Positions 17,330-26,276 of a DNA stretch of 64,000 bases are shown here, piece by piece. This DNA is from Anaerolineae bacterium (GTDB lineage: Bacteria; Chloroflexota; Anaerolineae; Aggregatilineales; J027), in contig JAIOHL010000258.1 in NCBI GenBank assembly GCA_019913005.1, positions 59,896 through 123,895 on the forward strand, in the 5' to 3' direction. The notes under the pieces were generated by a model. The model made no database searches and had not been told where the DNA came from. It worked only from the letters and a program-made list of their open reading frames with translations. Made by a program: the position numbers and the translations under genes. Position 1 is the first letter of the stretch. Each line of letters opens with the position of its first letter.

Positions 17330-18268
17330 ATGACAGCGTTTCCACATTTTGATATTGTCTGCATCGGTGACTATTTTTTCGACCTGATCTATACCGGACT
17401 GCCGGAATTTCCTGAGTTGGGCCGTGAAATCTACAGCCAAGATGTGACCTCAACGGGTGGCGCAATGTTTATCACCACCACTTCGCTGCGTCGGTTGGGG
17501 GTCAAGGTCGGGTGGCCCGCCATTTTTGGGACGGATTCGTACAGCCACTTTGTTAAAGAACTGGCACAGCAGGAAGGAATTGACCTCAGCCTTATCAAAG
17601 AAATCCCGTGCCCCTATCGGCGGATAACGACCTCATTGCCCCTACACGGTGAGCGGGCCTTTGTGACCTATGTGGATCAGGAACCCGAAGAACGCGATGC
17701 ACATCGGTTGCACAGTCTCGATAGATGTACCTTCGATCATTTACATGTCGGGGGGCTACATACCCTTGAGCAGTTGCCCGATTTGCTGAAAATTGCTAAA
17801 GAACGGGGCGCCACCACGTCTACCGACTGCCAAGATGTGCCGCAGTTGTATCGAAGCAGTTGCGAATGGCGGGAACTGTTGCACTATGTAGACATCTTTA
17901 TGCCTAACATGCGTGAGGCCATGATGATTACCCATCGAGAGGATGCCCGTGATGCCATTCGGCGATTACTGGAATGGGTCAACATCGTGGTGGTCAAAGA
18001 TGGTGCAAACGGCGCATGGGTGGGCCGTGCGGATGAGGTTATTCATGTACCTGCGTTTAAGACCGGAACCGTCGTGGACACCACCGGTGCAGGCGATTGT
18101 TTTAATGCAGGATTTCTCTATGGCTACCTCATTGAAAAAGCTCCCTTAGATCAATGCCTCCGTTATGGCAATATTTGTGGGGGGTGTTCGGTCTCCGGAG
18201 TGGGTGGCGCAACGGCGGCCCCCACCCATGAACAGCTATTGACCCATATCGCGTATTACAGCGAATAA
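17330..18268 (+). CDS. PfkB-family carbohydrate kinase
   Basis: ATP-dependent sugar or nucleoside kinase of the ribokinase superfamily. The first PfkB signature region is present (TSTGGAMFITTTSLRRLG). The second signature is intact: DTTGAGDCFNAGFLYG holds the catalytic Asp and the anion hole, around residue 250. VVVKDGANGAWV is the usual strand before it. Length is about 312 residues. The frame opens at a TTG at 17315, overlapping the GH4 gene; the ATG at 17330 starts MTAFPHFDIVCIGD, which aligns better with family N-termini. It is the last gene of the sugar operon and probably phosphorylates the monosaccharide released by the GH4 enzyme. Substrate not determinable. Confidence 0.88.
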   Translation: MTAFPHFDIVCIGDYFFDLIYTGLPEFPELGREIYSQDVTSTGGAMFITTTSLRRLGVKVGWPAIFGTDSYSHFVKELAQQEGIDLSLIKEIPCPYRRITTSLPLHGERAFVTYVDQEPEERDAHRLHSLDRCTFDHLHVGGLHTLEQLPDLLKIAKERGATTSTDCQDVPQLYRSSCEWRELLHYVDIFMPNMREAMMITHREDARDAIRRLLEWVNIVVVKDGANGAWVGRADEVIHVPAFKTGTVVDTTGAGDCFNAGFLYGYLIEKAPLDQCLRYGNICGGCSVSGVGGATAAPTHEQLLTHIAYYSE

Positions 18269-18339
18269 ATATCGAAAACCCAAATCTGTTATACAATAAG
18301 ACTGATCCAAAATTCGGGTAATTATTAGGAGAGTCTACC

Positions 18340-21300
18340 TTGAGACAGGGACGGGTTCGCTTTAGTCACTGGACGGCCTTATTCATTATCCTGACCATTG
18401 TTTTAGGCCCATTAACTCCGGCATTATCCCATGACCCAAACTATATGGGCCGTTCGGCGCAACAAGGCGGCGGTAAGGGTGGTTCACAGGGTGCCTCTGA
18501 GACACCCAAGCAGGCCACCGACCAATGGGCCGTCGAGTTGCAAGCAGGCGTGAATCCCGATAAATTTGCCCGTGACAATGGGTATGAATTTCTCGGCCAA
18601 ATCGCCAATCTACCCAATATGTATTTATTCCGTATCTCCCAAACCGACACTCGGCTTGACCGAGCGGGTCAGGCGTTTGGCACCCTGACTCGTTCGCCCA
18701 ATGTCGTGTGGTTTGAACAGCAAATCGCCCGCCAACAGAGTAAACGTCCCGTGCCAAGTGACCCCGGCCTTGGCAATCAGTGGCATTTGATTAACACGGG
18801 GCAAGGCGGCGGCACGACTGGTGAAGATGCAAATGTGACGGGCGCATGGAACTTGGGCCTCGATGGTAGTGGGGTGTTAATTGGGGTGGTGGATGATGGC
18901 CTTGATACGACCCATCCCGATATTGCCCCCAATTACAACGCCAACGCCAGCTACGACTACAATTTTAATGACCACGACCCCAATCATACCCTGTCAGGTG
19001 ATGGACACGGGACATCAGCGGCAGGTGTGGCAATGGCAAATGATGATTCCAGCGCAGGATCGTGCGGGGTCGGCTCGGCCTATAATGCCCAAGTCGCTGG
19101 GTTGCGATTGATTAGCGCAGGCTCGACGGATGCACAAGAAGCCAACGCGATGGCGGATGCCCTTGCAACGACGCCCGGTGTGGTACAAATTTCCAGCAAT
19201 AGCTGGGGGCCAAATGACAGCGGCACCGTTTTGGAAGCTCCCGGTCCCTTGACGATAGCGTCGTTGCAAAATCAGACTACCAATGGTCGCGGCGGACGTG
19301 GCACGATTTTTGTGTGGGCAGGTGGCAACGGCGGCAATGCGGACGATGCTGGCGCGGATGGCTATGCCAGTTCACGTTATACCATCGCGGTAGCCGCTAC
19401 GACCAATACCGGGGTGCGCTCCAGCTATAGTGAACCGGGGTCAGCCATTGTTGTGAACGCTCCTAGCAGCGGCGGGTCGCTGGGTATTTACACAACTGAC
19501 CGACAGGGGAGTGCCGGTTATGAACCCGGCAACTGTACACCGGACTTTGGCGGGACTTCTTCTGCAACTCCCTTAGTGTCCGGCATTGTGGCGCTAATGC
19601 TGCAAGCCAACCCCAACCTAACATGGCGGGATGTACAGCATATTTTAATTAACACCGCCGAGCGTAACGACCCCACCAACAGCAGTTGGCTGTTGAATGG
19701 TGCCAATCGGTACTACAGCCATTATTATGGGTTTGGGCGTGTGGATGCGACGGCAGCGGTCTCGACAGCGTACAGTTGGACAAATATGCCTCCTGCTGTC
19801 AGCCAAACTTCCGGGACGATCAATGTCAATGTGGCGATTCCAGACAATAACCCAACTGGCGTATCGAGTACCTTTAATGTCTCAAATTCGACTATTTCCC
19901 GGCTTGAACATGTCGAAGTCGTTTTTAATGCCACCCATCCGTATCGTGGGGATTTATCCGTTACACTTACATCACCACGTGGCACAGTTAGCCAGTTAAT
20001 CGGCTCACGCAACGATAGCGGCGATAATTTTGTCAATTGGATGTTTATGAGTGTGCATTTCTGGGACGAAGACCCAAACGGCACATGGACAATTACGGTG
20101 CGGGATAATGCGTCCCAAGACCTCGGCACATTCGGCTCATGGCAGATTACCCTGTATGGCACACAGGATACAGACACGCTGGCGCTGTTTAATACCTCCA
20201 ATGGTCAGGTAAGCCTGCTGGAAACCGTCCAAGATTTGCCTGCCAACACCACCTATAATACGTTTGCTTCCGGCGGCCCCGCGCCAACCATCAATGGGCA
20301 GTGGGTCATGGGCGACTGGAACGGCGATGGCATCAAGACCCCCGGTGTGTATGCCTCCAATGGGGTGTTCTATACCACCAACCTACTCAGTACGACGCCC
20401 TTTGCTTCGTGGACAGGCACTTGGTTTGGCTTGTTTGGCCGTCCAGCCGTGGTGGGGCGCTTCAGTTCAGGCAGCCCCAATGACTGTTTAGGCGTCGTGG
20501 ACAGCGGCAACTTCCCGCCCTATGGCACGGCCTATGCCATGTATTTCACCTGTAGTCTTGCGGGGGGCGCTCCACCATTAACCTTCCAATGGTTAAGTGT
20601 GCTGCTGCCGGATTCGCAGGGGCACACCGGTACGGCCCAATTCGCGGCGGGTGATTTTAACAATGATGGGGTGGACACCATTGCCATCCGGCGCAGTGCT
20701 TTTATCGCGTTTACCAACACGCCACCGACTACCTTATTGTCAGCCTTTGACCTTGCCCAATATATTGGCGCCCCCAGCGCCAATGACTACGGCTATTTCG
20801 TCTCAGGGGACTGGAATCGAGACGGCATAGATAGTTTTGGACTCTTCTATCAAAACGGCTATTTCTATCGCCGCAATGATGTCAGTTGGAACACCGGAAT
20901 TTACCAATTGCAGCGGGTAGGCAGTCCCATCGGCACCAGCAGCATTCAGGTCGCATCGTGGCGTAACGGCACAGCAACAGGCTTTAATGCAGGTGAGGCG
21001 ACAGGTGAAACGCCGATCACATCCGCCAATCTCGTTCATCGCTTGATCGAATCGGATGACCCACTCGTCGCTCAAACGGGTCAATGGAGGTTCCAATCCG
21101 CCCCATCTGCCAGCGGTGGTGGCTATCTCTACAGCAGTGGCAGTCTGGACGATGTACTGACCCTCGAATTTGAGGGCACATCGCTGGAAGTGATCTATCT
21201 ACAAGGGCCAAGTCTCGGCACGTTTACGATTGTTGTGGACGAGGTGGCAGTGCGAACGGTCATCTCTACCAGCAGCGATCCCGCCTTTAATGTCCGTAGC

Positions 21301-21402
21301 GTTATCAACTATCTGGAACCGGGGTCACACACCCTGCAAATTGTTCCGGTGCGGGGTGTCGTTGCGGTGGACGCCTTTGATGTCACTGTCGCTACCGAAT
21401 AG
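18340..21402 (+). CDS. Secreted kexin-like subtilase (S8) with P domain and FG-GAP-like repeats
   Basis: Large exported serine protease. TTG start with AGGAG about 9 nt upstream and a signal peptide (WTALFIILTIVLGPLTPALS). A pro-region runs to about 145. The catalytic domain then has Asp in VVDDGLDTTHPD (~185), His in GHGTSAAGVA (~224) and Ser in GTSSATPLVSG (~407). A proprotein-convertase P domain follows (HPYRGDLSVTLTSPRGT, then DPNGTWTITVRD, about 480-605). Three repeats with calcium-site-like D-x-N-x-D-G motifs follow (GDWNGDGI, GDFNNDGV, GDWNRDGI), resembling FG-GAP/VCBS blades. The last ~140 residues are a beta-sandwich (TGQWRFQSAPSASGGGYLYSSG), perhaps a carbohydrate- or surface-binding module. 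No sorting signal or membrane anchor is seen. Stands alone, with a terminator after it. Confidence 0.92.
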   Translation: MRQGRVRFSHWTALFIILTIVLGPLTPALSHDPNYMGRSAQQGGGKGGSQGASETPKQATDQWAVELQAGVNPDKFARDNGYEFLGQIANLPNMYLFRISQTDTRLDRAGQAFGTLTRSPNVVWFEQQIARQQSKRPVPSDPGLGNQWHLINTGQGGGTTGEDANVTGAWNLGLDGSGVLIGVVDDGLDTTHPDIAPNYNANASYDYNFNDHDPNHTLSGDGHGTSAAGVAMANDDSSAGSCGVGSAYNAQVAGLRLISAGSTDAQEANAMADALATTPGVVQISSNSWGPNDSGTVLEAPGPLTIASLQNQTTNGRGGRGTIFVWAGGNGGNADDAGADGYASSRYTIAVAATTNTGVRSSYSEPGSAIVVNAPSSGGSLGIYTTDRQGSAGYEPGNCTPDFGGTSSATPLVSGIVALMLQANPNLTWRDVQHILINTAERNDPTNSSWLLNGANRYYSHYYGFGRVDATAAVSTAYSWTNMPPAVSQTSGTINVNVAIPDNNPTGVSSTFNVSNSTISRLEHVEVVFNATHPYRGDLSVTLTSPRGTVSQLIGSRNDSGDNFVNWMFMSVHFWDEDPNGTWTITVRDNASQDLGTFGSWQITLYGTQDTDTLALFNTSNGQVSLLETVQDLPANTTYNTFASGGPAPTINGQWVMGDWNGDGIKTPGVYASNGVFYTTNLLSTTPFASWTGTWFGLFGRPAVVGRFSSGSPNDCLGVVDSGNFPPYGTAYAMYFTCSLAGGAPPLTFQWLSVLLPDSQGHTGTAQFAAGDFNNDGVDTIAIRRSAFIAFTNTPPTTLLSAFDLAQYIGAPSANDYGYFVSGDWNRDGIDSFGLFYQNGYFYRRNDVSWNTGIYQLQRVGSPIGTSSIQVASWRNGTATGFNAGEATGETPITSANLVHRLIESDDPLVAQTGQWRFQSAPSASGGGYLYSSGSLDDVLTLEFEGTSLEVIYLQGPSLGTFTIVVDEVAVRTVISTSSDPAFNVRSVINYLEPGSHTLQIVPVRGVVAVDAFDVTVATE

Positions 21403-21412
21403 GATTTTTCGA

Positions 21413-21442
21413 GGGGAGGGTATGACAACTCTCCCCTTTTTT
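21413..21442 (+). terminator. Intrinsic terminator after the subtilase gene
   Basis: GGGGAG (21413-21418) pairs with CTCCCC (21431-21436) and is followed by TTTTTT (21437-21442), eleven bases after the stop codon. Confidence 0.85.
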
Positions 21443-21457
21443 CTTGAAATTAAAAAC

Positions 21458-21487
21458 TTGAAGGTCAATCGGCCCATGCGGTAAAAT
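21458..21487 (+). promoter_or_regulatory. Putative promoter of tdh
   Basis: TTGAAG (21458-21463), 18-bp spacer, TAAAAT (21482-21487), about 40 bases before the tdh start. It lies just after the upstream terminator, as expected for an independent transcription unit. Confidence 0.5.
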
Positions 21488-21527
21488 ATTGACAGAATGA
21501 CTACCCTATAGATTCAGGAAAATTAAC

Positions 21528-22622
21528 ATGACCAGCGCCTTCGCAAAAGAAAATATCGCCGTGAAAGATGAAACCACTATCCCCACTACGATGCGGGCGG
21601 TACTCAAAGCCACCGCTGGCCCCGGCTTGCAAATGGTGCATGATTATCCCACCCCGGTCATCAAAAACGGCGAAGTGCTGGTCAAGGTTGAAGGCGCGTC
21701 CATCTGTGGGACGGATTTGCATATCTACAAATGGGACAAGTGGGCCGCCAGCCGACTCAACCCGCCGCTGGTGATTGGTCATGAGATCACGGGGCGGATT
21801 GTGCAGGTTGCCCCCGATGTCAAGCGCGTCAAAGTAGGGGATCATGTCTCGCTGGAAAGCCACATCGTTTGTAATGTGTGCCGATTCTGCCGCACGGGTC
21901 AGGGCCACATCTGTGAAAACACCCAGATTATTGGCGTAGACCGGGATGGTGGTTTTGCGGAATATATCGCCGTGCCGGAACAAAATGCGTGGGTGAATCC
22001 GCCGGAGATGCCGATTACCATTAGTGTCCTGATGGAAAATTTTGGCAATGGTGTCCACACCACGATGGCTCAAAACTGCGCCGCCAAGTATGTATTGGTG
22101 ACAGGCTGTGGGCCAGTTGGATGTATGGCGGTGGCGGTGGCGAAAGCGGCTGGTGCACGGGCGGTCTTTGCCACCGACATTAGCGCTTATCGGCTTGAAT
22201 TGGCCCGTCGCATGGGGGCGGATCGCATCATCAACCCACTGGAAGAAAATGTGATTGAGGCCTTGATGGAAGCTACCCACGATGAAGGGGTGGATGTCAT
22301 TCTGGAAATGTCCGGTGCCCCCAGTGCGATAGATCAAGGTTTTGCCGCGCTCAAACCGGGTGGCGAAGTGGCCTTGCTGGGATTGACCGCCCAACCCATG
22401 ACTTTTGACATCAATAACCACATTACGTTTAAGGGCGCAACGGTGCGCGGGATTGCGGGCCGCCGCCTGTGGGAAACGTGGTTCCAGATGGAAAGCCTCA
22501 TTCACAGCGGGGTCGTGGATTTGGGACCAATGCTGACCCACCAATTTGCGTTGGAAGACTTTGACCTTGCGTTTGAAACTTTTGCGGGTGGTAACAGCGG
22601 TAAAGTCATGCTGCGCCCTTAA
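21528..22622 (+). CDS. tdh: L-threonine 3-dehydrogenase
   Basis: Zinc- and NAD-dependent medium-chain dehydrogenase that oxidises L-threonine to 2-amino-3-oxobutanoate in the cytoplasm. Catalytic zinc ligands lie in ASICGTDLHIY and VIGHEITG. The structural zinc lobe has four cysteines (CNVCRFCRTGQGHIC). The Rossmann motif is VTGCGPVGCMAVAVAK. The sequence runs parallel to E. coli Tdh through characteristic stretches: TDLHIYKWDKW, FGNGVHTTM, YRLELARRMGA, LEMSGAPSA and the SGKVML end. The ATG at 21528 has CAGGA upstream and gives a ~21-residue extension before MRAVLKA; the Met at 21591 is the alternative start. No kbl (glycine acetyltransferase) is adjacent. Confidence 0.88.
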   Translation: MTSAFAKENIAVKDETTIPTTMRAVLKATAGPGLQMVHDYPTPVIKNGEVLVKVEGASICGTDLHIYKWDKWAASRLNPPLVIGHEITGRIVQVAPDVKRVKVGDHVSLESHIVCNVCRFCRTGQGHICENTQIIGVDRDGGFAEYIAVPEQNAWVNPPEMPITISVLMENFGNGVHTTMAQNCAAKYVLVTGCGPVGCMAVAVAKAAGARAVFATDISAYRLELARRMGADRIINPLEENVIEALMEATHDEGVDVILEMSGAPSAIDQGFAALKPGGEVALLGLTAQPMTFDINNHITFKGATVRGIAGRRLWETWFQMESLIHSGVVDLGPMLTHQFALEDFDLAFETFAGGNSGKVMLRP

Positions 22623-22738
22623 AGTTTGGTTAAAACGCCACAAAAGATTTTGTTAGAATAGCCCCTCTTGTGCTAATATTCTTTCGTTTTAGCGCAGTCT
22701 GTTTTAACTAACTGCATCTATACCCTCTGGTAGCAATG

Positions 22739-22771
22739 GATAAGCGGCAATATCCGGCAGCTTATCTTTTT
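22739..22771 (+). terminator. Terminator-like hairpin between tdh and pdhA
   Basis: GATAAGC (22739-22745) pairs with GCTTATC (22760-22766) and TTTTT follows. It lies 117 bases after the tdh stop and 38 before pdhA, so it could also attenuate pdh transcription. Nothing else was identified in 22623-22808. Confidence 0.6.
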
Positions 22772-22808
22772 ATGTATTCGGCAGTCAAAGCAAAGGGGAT
22801 ATTGTCGG

Positions 22809-23771
22809 ATGGCCGATCTCAGCAAAGATGAACTCCTTGATATGTATTATGACATGGTGCTGATCCGTCGCTTTGAAGAAAAAAGCGAAGAACTGTACCA
22901 ACAAGGCAAAATCGGCGGCTTTTTACACCTGTATATCGGTCAAGAAGCCACAGGTGTCGGTGCGATTCGTGCGCTCCGTCCCGAAGATCATTTTTTCACC
23001 GCCTACCGCGATCACGGTGTTGCGATTGCACGTGGCATTGACATCAAAGGGTTGATGGCGGAAATGCTGGGTAAATCAACCGGGGTCAGCAAAGGTAAAG
23101 GCGGCTCGATGCACCTTGCCAGCCGCGAACATAACTTCTGGGGCGGTTATGCGATTGTGGGTGGACATCTGCCCCTTGCCGCCGGGGTTGCCCTACGCGC
23201 CCGCTATAACAATGAGGATTTTGGCGTACTGTGCATGATGGGCGATGGGGCCACCAACATTGGCTATTTCCATGAAAGCCTCAACCTCAGCGCGGTATGG
23301 GATTTACCCGTCGTATGGCTGGTCGAAAACAACCAATATGGGATGGGTACAGCGGTTGAACGCGCTTCCGGCGTGACCGAAATTGTCAAGAAGGCCGCTG
23401 CCTATGGCATGAAAGAAGGCCCTCGCGCCGACGGTATGGATGTTTTGGCGACCTATGATGCCGTCAAAGAAGCAATGGAGTATGCCCGCAGAACTGGCCC
23501 TGTGTTGATGGAAGCCCTGACCTATCGCTTTGTGGGTCACAGCATGGGTGACCCCGAACGCTACCGTACCAAAGACGAAGTGCGCGAATATCAAGAGGGC
23601 GACCCAATTGGCAAGTTTGGTGCATCTTTGACCGCCAAACGCAAGGCCAAGAAAGATGAGTTGGTGGCGCTTGATAAGAAAGCCGCCGAAGAAGTTGAGG
23701 CTGCGGTGCGCTTTGCAGAAGAAAGCCCCGAACCGACCTATGAAGACTTATTCCGCGATATTTACGTCTAG
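22809..23771 (+). CDS. pdhA: Pyruvate dehydrogenase E1 component, alpha subunit
   Basis: Decarboxylating subunit (alpha2beta2 type) of a 2-oxo-acid dehydrogenase complex. The TPP/Mg site is GDGATNIGYFHESLN... ending VENNQYGM (about residues 144-180). MGTAVERASG and the phosphorylation-loop equivalent YRFVGHSMGDPERYR are typical of bacterial PDH E1 alpha. Length 320 is usual. The acidic C-terminus is short. It opens an operon with E1 beta and E2. An acetoin dehydrogenase alpha subunit is the main alternative, but no acetoin genes are nearby. The PDH assignment is supported by strong similarity to the GGFLHLYIGQEA / KGKGGSMH pattern of PdhA. Confidence 0.92.
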   Translation: MADLSKDELLDMYYDMVLIRRFEEKSEELYQQGKIGGFLHLYIGQEATGVGAIRALRPEDHFFTAYRDHGVAIARGIDIKGLMAEMLGKSTGVSKGKGGSMHLASREHNFWGGYAIVGGHLPLAAGVALRARYNNEDFGVLCMMGDGATNIGYFHESLNLSAVWDLPVVWLVENNQYGMGTAVERASGVTEIVKKAAAYGMKEGPRADGMDVLATYDAVKEAMEYARRTGPVLMEALTYRFVGHSMGDPERYRTKDEVREYQEGDPIGKFGASLTAKRKAKKDELVALDKKAAEEVEAAVRFAEESPEPTYEDLFRDIYV

Positions 23772-23787
23772 TTCGTGAGGACTATGG

Positions 23788-24798
23788 ATGATGGCAACAC
23801 CAGCAATTACAACAACAGCAACGAAGCGCATGACCATCCGTGAGGCCCTGAGCCAAGCCCTGCGCGAAGAACTTAACCGAGATGACCGCGTTTTCCTCAT
23901 GGGCGAAGAAATCGGCGTATGGGGTGGTACCTATGCCGTCACGCGCGGATTTTTTGACGAATTTGGCGAACGCCGTGTGCGTGATACCCCCATCGCGGAA
24001 ATGGTGATTGCGGGGGCGGCGGCTGGCGCTGCGATGGCAGGTCTGCGTCCGATAGCAGAAATCATGACCATCAACTTCGCTTTTTTGGCGTTGGATGCGA
24101 TTGTCAACCATGCCGCCAAAGTACACTATATGTTCGGTGGGCAATTTTCCTGTCCTCTCGTGGTGCGTACTACTACGGGTGGAGGGCGTCAATTGGGGGC
24201 AACCCATTCACACAGCCCTGAAATTATTTTCGCCCATTTCCCCGGTCTCTATGTCTGCTGCCCCGCAACGGCTTCCGATGCATATGGCCTATTGAAAACT
24301 GCTATTCGCAATGACAACCCCGTGTTGTTTGTCGAACACAGCACGCTCTATCAAAAACGTGATGAAGTTCCCGCCGATGACCCCGACTACACCCTGCCTG
24401 TTGGTAAAAGCAATATCCTTCGGGAAGGGAAGCATGTGACATTGGTCAGCTTCTCCAAAGGGGTGCATATCTGCCTAGAAGCTGCCGAGAAATTGGCCCA
24501 AGAGGGCATCGAAGCCGAAGTTGTTGACCTCCGCTGGCTGCGTCCTTTGGATACCGACCTGCTGATTGAGAGTTTCAAGAAAACCAATCGTATGGTGGTG
24601 GTTGAAGAAGGCCATGCGCTGTTTGGGGTGGGTGCAGAGGTCGCCGCCCAAGTCACCGAAAAAGCGTTTGATTGGATGGATGCCCCCATTAAGCGTGTCA
24701 CCACCATTGACGCCCCGCTGCCGTATGCCCGCGAAATTGAACAGATGGCTCTGCCGGATGCTAATAAAGTAATCGCCGCAGTCAAGGAGATTTTGTGA
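23788..24798 (+). CDS. pdhB: Pyruvate dehydrogenase E1 component, beta subunit
   Basis: Partner of PdhA; the two form the TPP-dependent E1 heterotetramer. Motifs: MTIREALSQALREEL at the N-terminus, LMGEEIGVWGGTYAVTRGF (catalytic Glu region), DTPIAEMVIAGAAAGAA, and the C-terminal transketolase domain with VDLRWLRPLDTDLL and VVVEEGHALFGVGAEV. Length 336 is slightly long because of about 14 extra N-terminal residues rich in Thr (TPAITTTATKR). GAGG lies upstream of the ATG at 23788; the true start could be the Met near residue 15. It ends in TGATG, sharing one base with the E2 start. Confidence 0.93.
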   Translation: MMATPAITTTATKRMTIREALSQALREELNRDDRVFLMGEEIGVWGGTYAVTRGFFDEFGERRVRDTPIAEMVIAGAAAGAAMAGLRPIAEIMTINFAFLALDAIVNHAAKVHYMFGGQFSCPLVVRTTTGGGRQLGATHSHSPEIIFAHFPGLYVCCPATASDAYGLLKTAIRNDNPVLFVEHSTLYQKRDEVPADDPDYTLPVGKSNILREGKHVTLVSFSKGVHICLEAAEKLAQEGIEAEVVDLRWLRPLDTDLLIESFKKTNRMVVVEEGHALFGVGAEVAAQVTEKAFDWMDAPIKRVTTIDAPLPYAREIEQMALPDANKVIAAVKEIL

Positions 24799-26084
24799 TG
24801 GCTGATACCGTGATGATGCCCAAATTGGGCTTTGATATGAAAGAAGGCACGCTCGTTCGCTGGGTCAAGCAAGTCAATGACCCAGTGAATGTGGGCGATG
24901 TGATTGCCGAAATTGAGACCGATAAGGCGACAGTTGAAGTCGAAGCCTACGCTAGTGGTATTCTGCGGAAGTGGTTGGTTAACGAAAACACGATTGTTGA
25001 AGTCGGTGCGCCGATTGCGATTATCGGGACAGCCGATGAACCGATTGAAGGTGGCTCCGCTCCTGCTACTCCATCTGCTCCTGCTTCGGCTGCTCCAGCC
25101 ACACCCGCTCCCCAAGCGGCTGCACCGAAAGCTGCGAACGGTCATACTGCCTCTGCCCCCGCTCCGGTCAGTGATGAGGGTTATCCCGGCGGCGTCAAGG
25201 CCAGCCCGGTAGCGCGTCGGATGGCTGAGGAAAAAGGTATCAATCTCGCCCAAGTTTCTGGCACTGGCCCCGGTGGTCGGGTCGTCAAGCGCGATATTGA
25301 AGGTTTTACCCCCGGTGTTGAAGCGCCTGCTGCTCCAGCGGTAGCGGCTGCACCTACTCCGGCCCCTGCACCTACCTTTGGCACAGCCCCTACTGGTGGG
25401 GATATTGAAGAAATTCCGCTCACCCGGATGCGGAAGATTGTCGGTGAACGGACGCAGGCCAGTTTCCAATTTGTGCCACACTTCTTTGTCACCAGCGAAA
25501 TTGATATGGGGCCAGCTTTGGCGCTACGGAAACAATTAAACGCGGGCTTGACCGATGAACAGAAAATCACTGTCAATGACCTTGTAGTGAAGGCCGCAGC
25601 ACTGGCTCTACGTGAGTTCCCGAACCTGAACACCCATTTTTATGGTGATAAATTGGTACGTCACAAGCGTATCAATGTCGGGATTGCTGTTGCGGTAGAA
25701 AACGGCCTCATCAATGTCGTTTGCAAAGATGCAGATCGCCGCACGCTGACGGATATGTCGGTCAAGAACAAAGAGATGATTGCAGGGGCGCGTGAAGGCA
25801 AGGTCAAACCGGATGATGTCGAAGGCGCGACCTTTACCGTCAGCAATCTCGGTGCCTATGATGTCGAACACTTCCTTGCCATCATCAATCCGCCCGAAGC
25901 CGCGATTTTGGCGGTGGGGTCGGCGCAAGAAGTGCCGATTGTAGAAAATGGTGAGATCAAGATCGGCGTCCGTATGAAAGCTACCGTCAGCGTTGACCAC
26001 CGTGTCAGCGACGGAGCCGAGGGCGCTCAATATTTGCAGCGGGTCAAGGAACTGCTAGAAAACCCAATGCGGTTACTTATTTAG
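24798..26084 (+). CDS. pdhC: Dihydrolipoamide acetyltransferase (E2) of the pyruvate dehydrogenase complex
   Basis: E2 core enzyme passing the acetyl group from E1 to CoA by a swinging lipoyl arm. One N-terminal lipoyl domain has the modified lysine in ETDKATVEVEA (Lys 43). An Ala/Pro-rich flexible linker (about 85-125) leads to the peripheral-subunit-binding domain (KASPVARRMAEEKGINL...GTGPGGRVVKRDIEGF, 129-170), a second linker, and the catalytic domain ending with DHRVSDGAEGAQYL, the HxxxDG active site near residue 401. Length 428 is usual for single-lipoyl E2. The E3 gene lpd is not in the operon, so E3 must come from elsewhere. LipB at 31.6 kb can supply lipoate. The TGATG junction with pdhB implies coupled translation. 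Confidence 0.94.
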   Translation: MADTVMMPKLGFDMKEGTLVRWVKQVNDPVNVGDVIAEIETDKATVEVEAYASGILRKWLVNENTIVEVGAPIAIIGTADEPIEGGSAPATPSAPASAAPATPAPQAAAPKAANGHTASAPAPVSDEGYPGGVKASPVARRMAEEKGINLAQVSGTGPGGRVVKRDIEGFTPGVEAPAAPAVAAAPTPAPAPTFGTAPTGGDIEEIPLTRMRKIVGERTQASFQFVPHFFVTSEIDMGPALALRKQLNAGLTDEQKITVNDLVVKAAALALREFPNLNTHFYGDKLVRHKRINVGIAVAVENGLINVVCKDADRRTLTDMSVKNKEMIAGAREGKVKPDDVEGATFTVSNLGAYDVEHFLAIINPPEAAILAVGSAQEVPIVENGEIKIGVRMKATVSVDHRVSDGAEGAQYLQRVKELLENPMRLLI

Positions 26085-26113
26085 CCGCGTTTGGATAATC
26101 AACAAAATTCGGA

Positions 26114-26142
26114 GGGGCGGTTTACCAAAAATCGCCCTTTTG
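26114..26142 (+). terminator. Intrinsic terminator of the pdh operon
   Basis: GGGCGGTTT (26116-26124) pairs with AAATCGCCC (26130-26138) with one G-U pair and a 5-base loop. Flanking A/T pairs and TTTT follow. Confidence 0.8.
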
Positions 26143-26276
26143 ATTTGTTTTGGCAAGCTAGACGCCGCTTTTCCGTCAGATTGGCGTAAGCTAAATGCTG
26201 GAAATCCGTGTTTTCAACAGGTAAGATTATAGGCCGCCTGTATAAAAGATTTAGGCTTGAGGAGTTCTAAGAGATT

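Noticed and set aside
21501..22643. A 380-codon open frame on the minus strand
   Set aside because: It is the exact antisense of tdh, whose protein has full zinc, Rossmann and family motifs. The antisense translation is rich in His/Arg/Asn with no motif.
24387..25481. A 364-codon open frame on the minus strand
   Set aside because: It lies antisense to pdhB and pdhC and is an artefact of their GC-biased codon use; its translation is Arg/Ser-rich low complexity.
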